A stretch of 36,042 nt of DNA from Anaerocolumna sp. GTDB lineage: Bacteria; Bacillota; Clostridia; Lachnospirales; Lachnospiraceae. The position numbers were made by a program, and so were the translations under genes. Positions within the stretch are counted from its first letter, which is position 1; each line of letters starts with the position of its first letter. This document shows positions 15,534 to 24,076 of the stretch, in pieces. The notes beneath the pieces are model-generated. The model was not told the DNA's origin and searched no databases. It was given only the letters and a program-made list of their open reading frames with translations. The stretch lies in assembly GCA_029239975.1 (NCBI GenBank), contig JARBTX010000037.1, forward strand, positions 1 through 36,042, in the 5' to 3' direction.

Positions 15534-16523
15534 ATTATAACAGATTTAATTAAAAGAGGTAAAAATGAGGACTACACTGATTATTTTGTAAGATTATTTG
15601 AGAATATGAAATCTTATGGATTAAATACAAATATGATTGCTGATTTATTAAATTTTGAGAATGGAAACAATTTTGGAGAAAGTTCATACCGGAAAGATTA
15701 TGCTTCATTTAATAGAGGTCGTATTTATGAACGCACTAAGGGACAAAGCGGAATTCATAATAGAATTTTAAGCGTTTCTGATTTGCATGTTCCATATCAA
15801 CTTCCAATTGAAACGTTTGGGAATTATGTGGGCAAGGTTGATATTCTTCAAATAAACGGCGACGTTGGTGACTGCCAAGCAATCAGTAAGTTTCCTAAGA
15901 CATATAGAATTAGTCCTATGGAAGAACTTATTGAAACCAGACAATATCTTATTGATTTAATTGATTTTATTAAGCCTAAGAAAGTAACGATTACATATGG
16001 CAACCACGATCTCAGATTCCAGAGTTATTTTGCTAAGAATTTAGATTCTGATTTATTAGAACTAATGCCGAAAACTTCACTTGAATTAATCTTTGTCGAT
16101 GGTTTCAAACACTATAATAAACGTGAACGTGCAAAAGTTGAATATAAACCCTTAATTAGTGTATTTGATGACGTAGAAATAGACTATACGGATAGTTGGT
16201 TCTGTCAGATTGGAGAGACAATCTTCTGCCATCCTACTGCATTCTCTAGTGGTATTTTAAAGACTGCTGAAAAGGCAATGAGTTGGTTTAGAAACGAAGG
16301 GTATCAATTTAAATCGTTAGTAATGGCTCACACTCACAGAGTTGGTCAGTATGCTATAGGTAATACAACTATTTTTGAACAGGGGTGCTGCTGTGACACA
16401 AAGAAGGTTCATTATTCTGATGGGTTACTAACTAATAGTCAAAAAGAAGGATTTATTTATATGTGTCAGGATATTGATGGTAATGTAATTAAAGATAAAA
16501 CACAATTAGAAGTTTTAAACTAA
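15534..16523 (+). CDS. Calcineurin-like metallophosphatase with N-terminal helical domain, ATT/ATA start
   Basis: Metallophosphoesterase core: SDLHVP (82-87), INGDVGD (107-113), YGNHDLRF (155-162) and a late MAHTHR His motif, giving the usual two-metal site. Before it, residues 3-60 form a helical domain ending in NNFGESSYRKDY that looks like an HTH. The coding frame clearly runs upstream of the first ATG (15606) to a TGA at 15531. The only initiators are ATT 15534 or ATA 15537, 8 and 11 nt after AGAGAGG. Phage members of this family are of unclear role; DNA or nucleotide phosphate processing is plausible. Confidence 0.8.
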   Translation: MITDLIKRGKNEDYTDYFVRLFENMKSYGLNTNMIADLLNFENGNNFGESSYRKDYASFNRGRIYERTKGQSGIHNRILSVSDLHVPYQLPIETFGNYVGKVDILQINGDVGDCQAISKFPKTYRISPMEELIETRQYLIDLIDFIKPKKVTITYGNHDLRFQSYFAKNLDSDLLELMPKTSLELIFVDGFKHYNKRERAKVEYKPLISVFDDVEIDYTDSWFCQIGETIFCHPTAFSSGILKTAEKAMSWFRNEGYQFKSLVMAHTHRVGQYAIGNTTIFEQGCCCDTKKVHYSDGLLTNSQKEGFIYMCQDIDGNVIKDKTQLEVLN

Positions 16524-16534
16524 AATATTAAACG
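16522..16534 (+). promoter_or_regulatory. Candidate phage promoter motif variant (AAAATATTAAACG)
   Basis: A weaker copy of the 13-mer, overlapping the stop codon of the metallophosphatase gene and lying 14 nt before the next ATG. Confidence 0.35.
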
Positions 16535-16548
16535 AAGAAGGTTAATGA

Positions 16549-16992
16549 ATGAAGAATATAAAAATTAGATATGAAGTAACTCCATTCTGCTGTGAAGGTA
16601 GCATAATGGAAGACGTTCTTGATACATTAGGTTATATCAGTAAGCAGAATGATGGTGACTACTCTTCTGTTGCTGTTATCTGTCAGGAGGAATTAGCTGA
16701 AGCAATATTAAAGCATATGTGTACATTATTTGCCGTTAATGAGTTAGATTTACACATTGATTATATTGATTTCGATAAGGCTGATTACGATGATGCATAC
16801 GGCGTGGTTTTAGTTATTGAAGGTGGAGAATTACACATTAGCATTGAAAAGGCTACTGGTAATGATAAATATAAAACATTCGAGATGGATTATCTTTATG
16901 TAAGTAGCGATGTTGACAAGGAATTTGTTAGAGAACAATTAGCCTATGAGACAGAAATTGATATATTTAAGGTATTAAATGATTGTGAATAA
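16549..16992 (+). CDS. Acidic hypothetical protein (147 aa)
   Basis: Not recognised. Strongly acidic, with predicted alternating strands and helices, a CC pair near residue 14 and a long central YIDFDKADYDDAYG. GAAGG lies about 9 nt before the ATG. It lies between the metallophosphatase and another small unknown on the same strand. A DNA-mimic or regulatory role would fit the acidity but is only speculation. Confidence 0.65.
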   Translation: MKNIKIRYEVTPFCCEGSIMEDVLDTLGYISKQNDGDYSSVAVICQEELAEAILKHMCTLFAVNELDLHIDYIDFDKADYDDAYGVVLVIEGGELHISIEKATGNDKYKTFEMDYLYVSSDVDKEFVREQLAYETEIDIFKVLNDCE

Positions 16993-17008
16993 GTGAATAA
17001 GTGAATAA
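16985..17008 (+). repeat. Tandem 8-bp repeat GTGAATAA x3
   Basis: Three perfect copies of GTGAATAA cover the stop codon of the preceding gene and put stop codons in all three frames; a fourth partial copy (AGTGAG) follows. It may be a replication-slippage product. Confidence 0.8.
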
Positions 17009-17053
17009 AGTGAGAATTCTACTTGGATATTGGAATGAAAGGGTGAATTGTAA

Positions 17054-17296
17054 ATGAAGATTGTAAAAATGTATTTAACACAAGAAGATTTACAGAAAAT
17101 GATATTAGATAAAATTGATGAACGATATAAAAATAGTGAGATTTTATTAAAGTCAGTAAACAGTGATAATATTGATGGTTCAATTGAATTTACTTGTTAT
17201 GTTGCTCCAAAATGGGATGATATTTGTTATTTAGAATCTGAATTTAATAAAGATGGATTTAACGCAAAAAGATATAATTTATTAAATAAAAATTAA
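17054..17296 (+). CDS. Hypothetical protein (80 aa)
   Basis: Not recognised. A soluble alpha/beta protein with an amphipathic N-terminal helix (LTQEDLQKMILDKID) and strands around SIEFTCYVA. AAAGGG lies about 11 nt before the ATG. It is the last gene before the terminator at 17306-17339, which separates this block from the packaging genes. Confidence 0.6.
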   Translation: MKIVKMYLTQEDLQKMILDKIDERYKNSEILLKSVNSDNIDGSIEFTCYVAPKWDDICYLESEFNKDGFNAKRYNLLNKN

Positions 17297-17305
17297 TTTT
17301 ATTTA

Positions 17306-17339
17306 GGACTGATAGGTGTCATAGCTTATCAGTCTTTTT
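17306..17339 (+). terminator. Intrinsic terminator before the packaging genes
   Basis: GACTGATA (17307-17314) pairs with TATCAGTC (17327-17334), followed by TTTTT. It cleanly separates the upstream unit from terminase transcription. Confidence 0.85.
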
Positions 17340-17394
17340 GCTACTCTTCTATTCTGGGTGGCTATTATTAGTTGAATGAAAGGGGTTGGACACT

Positions 17395-18474
17395 ATAGGA
17401 AACAAAGGTGCAAATACTAAGCTTGAAACGGTATCTAAAAATATTAGTGCCAAAACTCAAGTAAACAATAATACAAACTTAAATATTAAAAAGGAAGATA
17501 TTTCAAACAAACAACATATATGCTCATGTTGTGGAAATATTTATTCTAAACAGCAAGGCAACTTCATGCCAACTAATTTTGAAGCCTATAAAGGTAACGG
17601 AAATTTTATTACTACTTGTAAAAAATGCACAGATCAGTTATTTGAGCAATTAACATCTTTTTATATGGGCAACGAAGAAAAAGCAATTGATCATATTTGC
17701 ATGATGTATGGTCTTTATTTTAACGAATCTCCTTTGGCTGCAAGCAAAAAAATAAGCGAAAACAGAAGTAGGCTATCTACTTATTCGAGTAAAATTCAAA
17801 TTAAACCTTGGATAGGCAAAACATATTTAGATACAATTACAGAACGTATTCAAGAAGAAAAAGAAGATGTTATTGAGACTTACGAAGACGTAAAAGACTC
17901 AAAGAAAACAAAGCTTAAATCTGTTAAATTTTTTGGAACCGGATTTTCAGATGAAGATTATGCTTTTTTACAAGAACAATATGATGATTGGGTTACTAGA
18001 CATGAATGTAAAACTAAAGCTCAAGAAGAAGTTTTTAAAAGAATATGTTTTAAACAATTAGAATTATTAAAAGCTAACAGAGCAAAAGAAAGTACAAAGG
18101 ATTTGGACAGGACTTTGCAGGATTTATTAGATACCGCAAATCTAAAACCTAAACAGACAAATATGGATGCTCTAGCTGAAGATAGAACGTTTGGACAGTT
18201 AATAAGGTTGTGGGAAAACGAAAAGCCAATTCCTGAACCAGATGATGAATTTAAAGATGTAGACGGGATAGGCAAATATATATCTGTATTCTTTTTGGGA
18301 CACTTAGCAAAAATGGTTGGAATTAAAAACAAATTTGCTAGAATGTATGAAGCAGAAATGAACAAATACACCGTACAAAAACCAGAATACGAAGAAGATT
18401 CAGAAGCACTATTCGATGCAATTTTTGGTGGTCATTTAGATAATCATAATAAATATGGTGATGAAGATGGCTGA
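17395..18474 (+). CDS. Probable terminase small subunit, ATA start (359 aa)
   Basis: Called from position directly before terminase large and from a layout seen in phage small terminases. An N-terminal zinc finger has C-SCC-G near residue 40 and CKKC near 75; a helical central domain and a charged C-terminal part follow. It would recognise the packaging site and load the large subunit. GAAAGGGG (17378-17385) is followed by ATA at 17395 with 9-nt spacing; the in-frame TTG at 17386 directly abuts the ribosome site and is a poor start. Its 3' end overlaps the next gene by 8 nt. Confidence 0.65.
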   Translation: MGNKGANTKLETVSKNISAKTQVNNNTNLNIKKEDISNKQHICSCCGNIYSKQQGNFMPTNFEAYKGNGNFITTCKKCTDQLFEQLTSFYMGNEEKAIDHICMMYGLYFNESPLAASKKISENRSRLSTYSSKIQIKPWIGKTYLDTITERIQEEKEDVIETYEDVKDSKKTKLKSVKFFGTGFSDEDYAFLQEQYDDWVTRHECKTKAQEEVFKRICFKQLELLKANRAKESTKDLDRTLQDLLDTANLKPKQTNMDALAEDRTFGQLIRLWENEKPIPEPDDEFKDVDGIGKYISVFFLGHLAKMVGIKNKFARMYEAEMNKYTVQKPEYEEDSEALFDAIFGGHLDNHNKYGDEDG

Positions 18475-20221
18475 AACTAAAAAAATGACAGCAAAAGAAG
18501 TTGCCAATAGCAAAGCAGATAGATTGATGAACACCATTGCTTTTAGAGCTGGATATTATCGTTCAAACCCACATAGGTTTGTTAAAGATTATCTTGGAAT
18601 TAACTTAAAGATATTTCAGAAAATTCTATTATATATGTTCATGTTAAATAACTATGCAATTTATTTGGCTTCAAGAGGACAGGGAAAAACTTTTTTAGTT
18701 GCTTTATTTTGTGTTGTAAGGTGTATTCTTTTTCCTTCGTCAAAAATATGTATTGCAAGTTCTACACGATCTCAGGGTAATGAGGTACTTTTAAAAATTC
18801 AAGACGAATTAATGAAAATGTCGGCTAATCTTTGTAATGAGATTAAAGAATGTAATATTGGGCAAAACAATGCAAAAATAACATTTAAAAATGGTTCTTG
18901 GATAAAAGTTGTTACGAGTAGCGACTCCGGACGTGGATCGAGGGCAAATATTTTGTGTGTTGACGAATTTGTAAAAGTTGATTTAAACATTATTACAATG
19001 GTATTACGTAAGTTTCTAACCGCACCAAGGCATCCAAAATTTATGGATAAACCAGAATATAAAGACTATCCACAAGAGAGAAATAAAGAGTTTTATATGT
19101 CATCAGCATGGATGAAATCTCATTGGAGTTTTAATAAATTAAAATCTTACGTGGCACAATTACTAGATGAAAACAAAAAGTACTTTGTTTGTGGACTACC
19201 ATATCAATTATCTATAAAAGAAGGTTTGTTATCAAGAGAACAGGTTGAAGATGAAATGTCAGAATCTGATTTTAACGAAATGATATGGGAAATGGAAATG
19301 GGATGTTTATGGTTTGGTGATACAGATGGAGCATTTTTTTCATATGAAGATATATCTAAACAAAGAACACTTAGAAGTGCTGTCTATCCACCATTATCTT
19401 CCACCGATAAACGTTTTAAAATACCTGATCTAGCAAATAGAGAACGTAGAATATTATCTGTAGACGTTGCGTTACTAGCGTCTAAAAAGCAAAACAATGA
19501 TGCTGCTTCAATATTTATAAATAGTGCTTTACCGACTCAAAACAATAAATATATTGGCAATTTAATATACACCGAAAATCACGAAGGACTACATACAAGT
19601 GAATTAGCTTTAATTGTAAGAAGACTTTTTGATCAGTTTAAGTGTACAGATATAGCACTTGATGTAAAAGGTATTGGACTTGGTATATATGACGCACTGT
19701 GCCGTGATATACCAGATCCCACATATGGAATTGTATATCCTCCATTAAGTTGTTGTAATGATCAAGTATATGCCGATAGATGTACCGATAAAAAAGCTCC
19801 AAAAGTCATATGGGCAATTCAAGCTACCGCACAATTCAATAACGATATGTATATTAATCTACGTGAAGGTTTTAGACAGGGAAATATTAGTATACTCATC
19901 AATGAATTTGAGGCTGAAGAAATACTGAAAGGTATCCGTGGATATAATTCGATGAGTCCAACCGATAAAACTAAATTACAGTTACCATATATACATACTA
20001 CACTACTGGTTAACGAGTTAATTAATCTTGAGTATGAAACGAAAGGTGTAAACATTAAAGTATTTGAAAAATCTGGTATGCGAAAAGACCGTGTTTCGAG
20101 TGTTGGTTACAATTACTGGGTGCAATGCCAGCTTGAACGAAAATTAAATAAACCACAAAACACATCTTTCGATCCAACAACTATGCTTCAATTCCGTCAA
20201 CCAAAATTAACATCATACTAA
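18467..20221 (+). CDS. terL: Terminase large subunit (584 aa)
   Basis: The DNA-packaging motor has an N-terminal ATPase with Walker A SRGQGKTF (69-76) and Walker B LCVDEF (163-168). The C-terminal RNase H-like nuclease has D333 (LSVDVALL) and D399 (IALDVKGIG). The start at ATG 18467 is preferred because GGTG lies 6 nt upstream; in-frame ATG codons at 18455 and 18461 are alternatives. It overlaps the small-subunit gene and is followed 22 nt later by the portal, the standard packaging order. Confidence 0.93.
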   Translation: MAETKKMTAKEVANSKADRLMNTIAFRAGYYRSNPHRFVKDYLGINLKIFQKILLYMFMLNNYAIYLASRGQGKTFLVALFCVVRCILFPSSKICIASSTRSQGNEVLLKIQDELMKMSANLCNEIKECNIGQNNAKITFKNGSWIKVVTSSDSGRGSRANILCVDEFVKVDLNIITMVLRKFLTAPRHPKFMDKPEYKDYPQERNKEFYMSSAWMKSHWSFNKLKSYVAQLLDENKKYFVCGLPYQLSIKEGLLSREQVEDEMSESDFNEMIWEMEMGCLWFGDTDGAFFSYEDISKQRTLRSAVYPPLSSTDKRFKIPDLANRERRILSVDVALLASKKQNNDAASIFINSALPTQNNKYIGNLIYTENHEGLHTSELALIVRRLFDQFKCTDIALDVKGIGLGIYDALCRDIPDPTYGIVYPPLSCCNDQVYADRCTDKKAPKVIWAIQATAQFNNDMYINLREGFRQGNISILINEFEAEEILKGIRGYNSMSPTDKTKLQLPYIHTTLLVNELINLEYETKGVNIKVFEKSGMRKDRVSSVGYNYWVQCQLERKLNKPQNTSFDPTTMLQFRQPKLTSY

Positions 20222-20243
20222 ATAAATAAGAAAGGAGGTTATC

Positions 20244-21767
20244 ATGGAACAAATAAATAAAGAAAACATAAAAACAGAAGAACAAATTCTGTTAGAGCGA
20301 TTTGCACAGTTATCATTTGCCAATCTAAAGAAAACTATGATACAAGACTTACAGAATCAACGTAAAGAAAGTGTAATATTTGTTAAATACCCTATAGATA
20401 AAGTAGTTAAAATGCTTGAAAATCCACAAAAATATGAAAAAGAACTGAGACAAATGAGTACGTTCTTATTTATAACAAGTTCTCACTATAGGCGATTAAC
20501 TACACATTATGCAAAACTTCCTACATATAACCATATAGTTGTTCCTGCTAATCTTCCAAAAAAGATTAATAAGAAGAATTATAAAGATAATTACAGTAAA
20601 GTAATATATCAATTGGAAAAGTATAATTTAAAACACGAAATACCGAAGATGATACTTACAGCCATTGTTGAAGGTGTATTCTATGGGTTAACATATGAAA
20701 CAACTGAATCATTCTATATTAAACAATTTGATGGAAAATTTGCAGATGTCTCTTACATTGAAGATGGTGTTTATACATTCTCAATGGATTTGAATTATTT
20801 TATTACAAGAGAATATCTTTTACCGGAATATGGCGACGAGATAGAAATGGCTTATCTGAAATATAAGGGTGATCCTAAGAAAAACATTAAAGGTAATGTT
20901 GATTTACGTTGGTTTGAGCCAAGTAACGGAGTGTGTATTAAAGCAGATGAAAGCAATCCTTTATTTAGTGTACCTATCTTCTGTTCTATTTTCTTAGACA
21001 TATTAAGACTCGAAGACTATAAATTGCTGAAAAAGATGAAAACAACTTTAGATAACTACAAGGTACTCTCTTTAAAAATGGAAGTTGATGAAGAAGGTGT
21101 CCCTAAAATGGACTTTGAAATGGCAACCAGATATTACAATCAGATATTAAATAATGTACCTGATGGTATTGGTGTAATACTTTCGCCTTTTGGAATTACT
21201 GATTTTTCATTTCAGAAGTCGGCAGTAGCAGATCAAGACGCAGTAAGTCAGGCAGAAGAAGAACTATGGGCAAGTAGTGGTACTAGTAGTTTATTATTTG
21301 GTAGTGCTAAAGCGGTTAGCTCTTCTAGTTTGGGGTTATCAACAAAAACAGATGAACAAATATCCTTTGGATTGTTAACTCAGGTTGCAAGATATTTCAA
21401 TAAGCAGATTAAGATGATGAATTTACCGTATTTGTTTGAAGTCAAATTCTTAGACCAGAGTATTTTTAACTCTACTGAAGTACAGAATCAGTACAATAAA
21501 GCTGCAACCTATGGCGTTAGTGGAGCAAAACTTCTTTATGCATCTTCGTTAGGTATGACTCCTAGCGATGTTGTAAATTTGAGTTATCTTGAAAACGATA
21601 TTCTTGAAGTAACAGAAACCATGTTTAAGAGTCCATTGATTAGTTCTAATACTTTGTCTCCAGACGCCAACGATAAAGGTGGCAAGCCTACAAACGTCAG
21701 TAAAGGCGAAGGACTTAGTGAATCAGGAGAGCAAACTCTCGAAAATGACGAAAACGCAAATAAGTAA
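20244..21767 (+). CDS. Portal protein (507 aa)
   Basis: It has the size, position and composition of a dodecameric portal vertex protein. After a basic helical N-terminus and a strand-rich wing region, the helical part carries SQAEEELWASSGTSSLLFGS followed by a Ser-rich loop and a long helix (TDEQISFGLLTQVARYFNKQ), typical of the stem/crown region of Firmicutes phage portals. The polar, acidic C-terminus is disordered. A strong AAAGGAGG site lies 5 nt before the ATG. It is followed by a small gene and the protease-scaffold fusion. Confidence 0.85.
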   Translation: MEQINKENIKTEEQILLERFAQLSFANLKKTMIQDLQNQRKESVIFVKYPIDKVVKMLENPQKYEKELRQMSTFLFITSSHYRRLTTHYAKLPTYNHIVVPANLPKKINKKNYKDNYSKVIYQLEKYNLKHEIPKMILTAIVEGVFYGLTYETTESFYIKQFDGKFADVSYIEDGVYTFSMDLNYFITREYLLPEYGDEIEMAYLKYKGDPKKNIKGNVDLRWFEPSNGVCIKADESNPLFSVPIFCSIFLDILRLEDYKLLKKMKTTLDNYKVLSLKMEVDEEGVPKMDFEMATRYYNQILNNVPDGIGVILSPFGITDFSFQKSAVADQDAVSQAEEELWASSGTSSLLFGSAKAVSSSSLGLSTKTDEQISFGLLTQVARYFNKQIKMMNLPYLFEVKFLDQSIFNSTEVQNQYNKAATYGVSGAKLLYASSLGMTPSDVVNLSYLENDILEVTETMFKSPLISSNTLSPDANDKGGKPTNVSKGEGLSESGEQTLENDENANK

Positions 21768-21783
21768 ATAATGGAGGTGTAAT

Positions 21784-21999
21784 ATGCAACTAATAAATGT
21801 AACAGATGAAAAAGTTAAAGACACTCTCCTATCCAAAAAGTTTAATTTGATTAATACAATTGAAGATATTCACAAAAATAAGATTTGGATATTTGATTAT
21901 AATCCAAGTCTTTTTTGTTTGGATATAAATGATGAAAACTATAAGGGCAAATGTTATTTTAGTAATTCATCAAAAATGACTTTTGTGGAAAGGAGGTAA
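21784..21999 (+). CDS. Small hypothetical protein in head operon (71 aa)
   Basis: Not recognised. Strand-rich with aromatic residues (KIWIFDYNPSLFCLDIND). AGGTG precedes the ATG and only 2 nt separate it from the protease gene, so it is tightly coupled to head assembly. It may be a capsid accessory. Confidence 0.65.
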   Translation: MQLINVTDEKVKDTLLSKKFNLINTIEDIHKNKIWIFDYNPSLFCLDINDENYKGKCYFSNSSKMTFVERR

Positions 22000-22001
22000 A
22001 A

Positions 22002-23543
22002 ATGAGCGAAAATCAAAAATCATTATCTCTAAATTTCAATGCAAAATTTACTCCTATTGAAAAATTAAATGAGCAGTTCACACTATGCAAGTGTTATGTT
22101 ATGGCTTTGGGTAAAAATAGAAATTTCTCACATTTTAGCAAAGAAAACGTATTAAGAAATATTGATTCGTTAAATTATATTCCGGTGGTTGGACATTTAA
22201 TTGAAAAAGAAGATGGTTCATTATATGTTGGCTCCCACGACGTTGAATTTCTAATTGAAAATAATGAATTAAAGATTAAGTCATTAACTGTTCCATTTGG
22301 TGTTGTCGTTGAGAATTCTTACGGATTTGAAGATATAACAGAAAGCGATGGAACTACGGCTACATATTTAATTGCAAATGTAATCTTATGGACTGAACGA
22401 TATCCAGATTTAATGTCTGCAATATACAATGAAAGTATTTATTTCGGACAATCAATGGAAATTGACTTTAATAAATGGAAACAACTCGACGAAGATAAAA
22501 ACTATACTGATATTATTGATTTTGTATTCTCGGCATTAACATTATTGGGTAAATCAGACAACTTAGAATTTCACACAGAGCCGTGTTTCCCTAGTTCCAG
22601 ATTAGAGCCATACACAAATAATTTTAATCAAACTGAATTTTCAAAAGTAATGGGTGAGCTGAAAGAACAGCTCTCTTTTTATTTTAATAAAGAAGGAATC
22701 AAGGAAGGAGGAAATGCATTGAAAGATGAAATTAGAGATGCAATTCTTCAAGAATTTAACTTAGCTTTAGGCGATTTAAATTTTGAAATAACCGAGGAGT
22801 TAACAGAGGAAACTTTCAGAAGCAAACTTGAAGAATTTAAGAGTAACAACGAAAAACCCATCACACTTTTCTCAGCAACTTACAGACAAAAAAGAGACGC
22901 TTTATCAAACGCACTTGTAAACGACACTGTTTATGATGCAAGCGGAAATGTTGTAGAAGAGACTTATTATTGGGTTGAAGATTTTGACGATTCTTTTGTA
23001 TATGTTGAAAAAAGTCACTGGACTGAAAATGACTACAACACAAATTACGGAAGATACATTTATGTTTTTGATGAAACAAATTTAACTGCAACTATTTCTG
23101 GTGAATTCGAAGAGATGGTTAAAGTTTGGTTGACAGTAGAAGAAAATCAGGCACTACAAGTAGAAAGAGCTTCTTATGAATTAGCAAAAAATGAGTTTGA
23201 TCAGTATAAGCTTGATTACTCCACCCCAAACACAGAAGTTGAAAGACTTGTTAAATTTGAAAGAGATAGTCTTGATAATCAAAGAAATTTAGATGAAATT
23301 ACTGTCTTTGAAAAATTTGAAGAAAGAATTGGTAACACAACAGAGTTTTCAGAATTAAAGACTAATGCTAAGAACTTTTCAATTGAAGCATTGGAAAAAG
23401 AATGTATTTACATTGTAGGATTACATACCGAATACACAAAAGAACCAAAGAAACAGGAAAATTTAAAGTTTTCTGTTGAAAAGAAAACAGATGAACAAAA
23501 AGATGCTTATGGTGATTTATTTAAGAAATTTAAGAAAGATTAA
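22002..23543 (+). CDS. Prohead protease fused to scaffold (513 aa)
   Basis: The N-terminal ~210 residues form a probable head-maturation protease: VMALGKNRNFSHFS, NYIPVVGHL (candidate catalytic His) and SIYFGQSMEIDF (candidate Ser) occur in the order seen in phage proteases. The rest, from about residue 225, is Glu/Lys-rich and helical with coiled-coil character, as in scaffolds. An in-frame internal start at codon 240 would make the scaffold separately. AAAGGAGG lies 5 nt before the ATG. It is followed by decoration-like and major capsid genes, the usual order. Confidence 0.75.
   Translation: MSENQKSLSLNFNAKFTPIEKLNEQFTLCKCYVMALGKNRNFSHFSKENVLRNIDSLNYIPVVGHLIEKEDGSLYVGSHDVEFLIENNELKIKSLTVPFGVVVENSYGFEDITESDGTTATYLIANVILWTERYPDLMSAIYNESIYFGQSMEIDFNKWKQLDEDKNYTDIIDFVFSALTLLGKSDNLEFHTEPCFPSSRLEPYTNNFNQTEFSKVMGELKEQLSFYFNKEGIKEGGNALKDEIRDAILQEFNLALGDLNFEITEELTEETFRSKLEEFKSNNEKPITLFSATYRQKRDALSNALVNDTVYDASGNVVEETYYWVEDFDDSFVYVEKSHWTENDYNTNYGRYIYVFDETNLTATISGEFEEMVKVWLTVEENQALQVERASYELAKNEFDQYKLDYSTPNTEVERLVKFERDSLDNQRNLDEITVFEKFEERIGNTTEFSELKTNAKNFSIEALEKECIYIVGLHTEYTKEPKKQENLKFSVEKKTDEQKDAYGDLFKKFKKD
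22719..23543 (+). CDS. Nested scaffold protein from internal TTG start (274 aa)
   Basis: Within the protease-scaffold gene a consensus ribosome site AAGGAGG sits 7 nt before an in-frame TTG at 22719 (codon 240). The preceding protease region ends with a Gly/Lys linker (KEGIKEGGN). The product would be the Glu/Lys-rich helical scaffold alone. Other phages (lambda C/Nu3) make their scaffold the same way from an internal start in the protease gene, which supports the reading. Confidence 0.6.
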   Translation: MKDEIRDAILQEFNLALGDLNFEITEELTEETFRSKLEEFKSNNEKPITLFSATYRQKRDALSNALVNDTVYDASGNVVEETYYWVEDFDDSFVYVEKSHWTENDYNTNYGRYIYVFDETNLTATISGEFEEMVKVWLTVEENQALQVERASYELAKNEFDQYKLDYSTPNTEVERLVKFERDSLDNQRNLDEITVFEKFEERIGNTTEFSELKTNAKNFSIEALEKECIYIVGLHTEYTKEPKKQENLKFSVEKKTDEQKDAYGDLFKKFKKD

Positions 23544-23557
23544 GGAGGATATTTATT

Positions 23558-24043
23558 ATGGCAAAATGTATTGTTAGATTAGACAATGTGGCTTTTACAA
23601 AGAATCCTGCACTCATTAAGAGCGCAAAGTATTATGTTAGTACAACTGCTACTGCAATTCAGAACGGTATGATGGTAGCAATTGGTGATTTAGTTACTGG
23701 TGAAAGAGAAATTCATAAGGTAGCTACACCTGCTGTTGATACTACATATTTCGGTATTGTTTGCACACCAGAAGTAATGTATGACGAAAAGAAACACATG
23801 GACGAATTTGAAAATGCAGCTGATGCAGTACTGAGAGTTGGCGTTTTCCAGAATGGTGACATTTTTTCAGCTACTGTTGAAGCGTTTGATGCAACTCCTA
23901 CAGTAGGTAAAATCGTAGAATTAGCAGCTGCAAACACTATGAAGGTTGTTGCTACTTTGACAAGTGGATCTACAAAAGTTGGTAAGGTTGTTGCTGTTGA
24001 AACTGTTGGTGCTAAGACTTTCTACGTAGTAGAAGTACAGTAA
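23558..24043 (+). CDS. Probable head decoration or capsid-associated protein (161 aa)
   Basis: A small all-beta, Val/Thr/Ala-rich protein between the scaffold and the major capsid gene, the usual place of decoration proteins. The sequence has repeated strand-turn units (IGDLVTGEREIHKVATPAVD, then VEAFDATPTVGKIVELA). No definite family is recognised. A strong AAGGAGG site precedes the ATG. Confidence 0.6.
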   Translation: MAKCIVRLDNVAFTKNPALIKSAKYYVSTTATAIQNGMMVAIGDLVTGEREIHKVATPAVDTTYFGIVCTPEVMYDEKKHMDEFENAADAVLRVGVFQNGDIFSATVEAFDATPTVGKIVELAAANTMKVVATLTSGSTKVGKVVAVETVGAKTFYVVEVQ

Positions 24044-24054
24044 TATATTAAACA
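24042..24054 (+). promoter_or_regulatory. Candidate phage promoter motif before the major capsid gene
   Basis: An exact AATATATTAAACA overlapping the preceding stop codon and 22 nt upstream of the capsid ATG. Extra transcription of the most abundant structural gene would be expected from a late promoter here. Confidence 0.6.
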
Positions 24055-24076
24055 ATAAGAAAGTGAGGTACATATA

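Noticed and set aside
22861..23091. Minus-strand 76-codon frame within the scaffold region
   Set aside because: Gln/His/Lys-rich shadow of Glu/Lys-rich coding sequence; no start signal.
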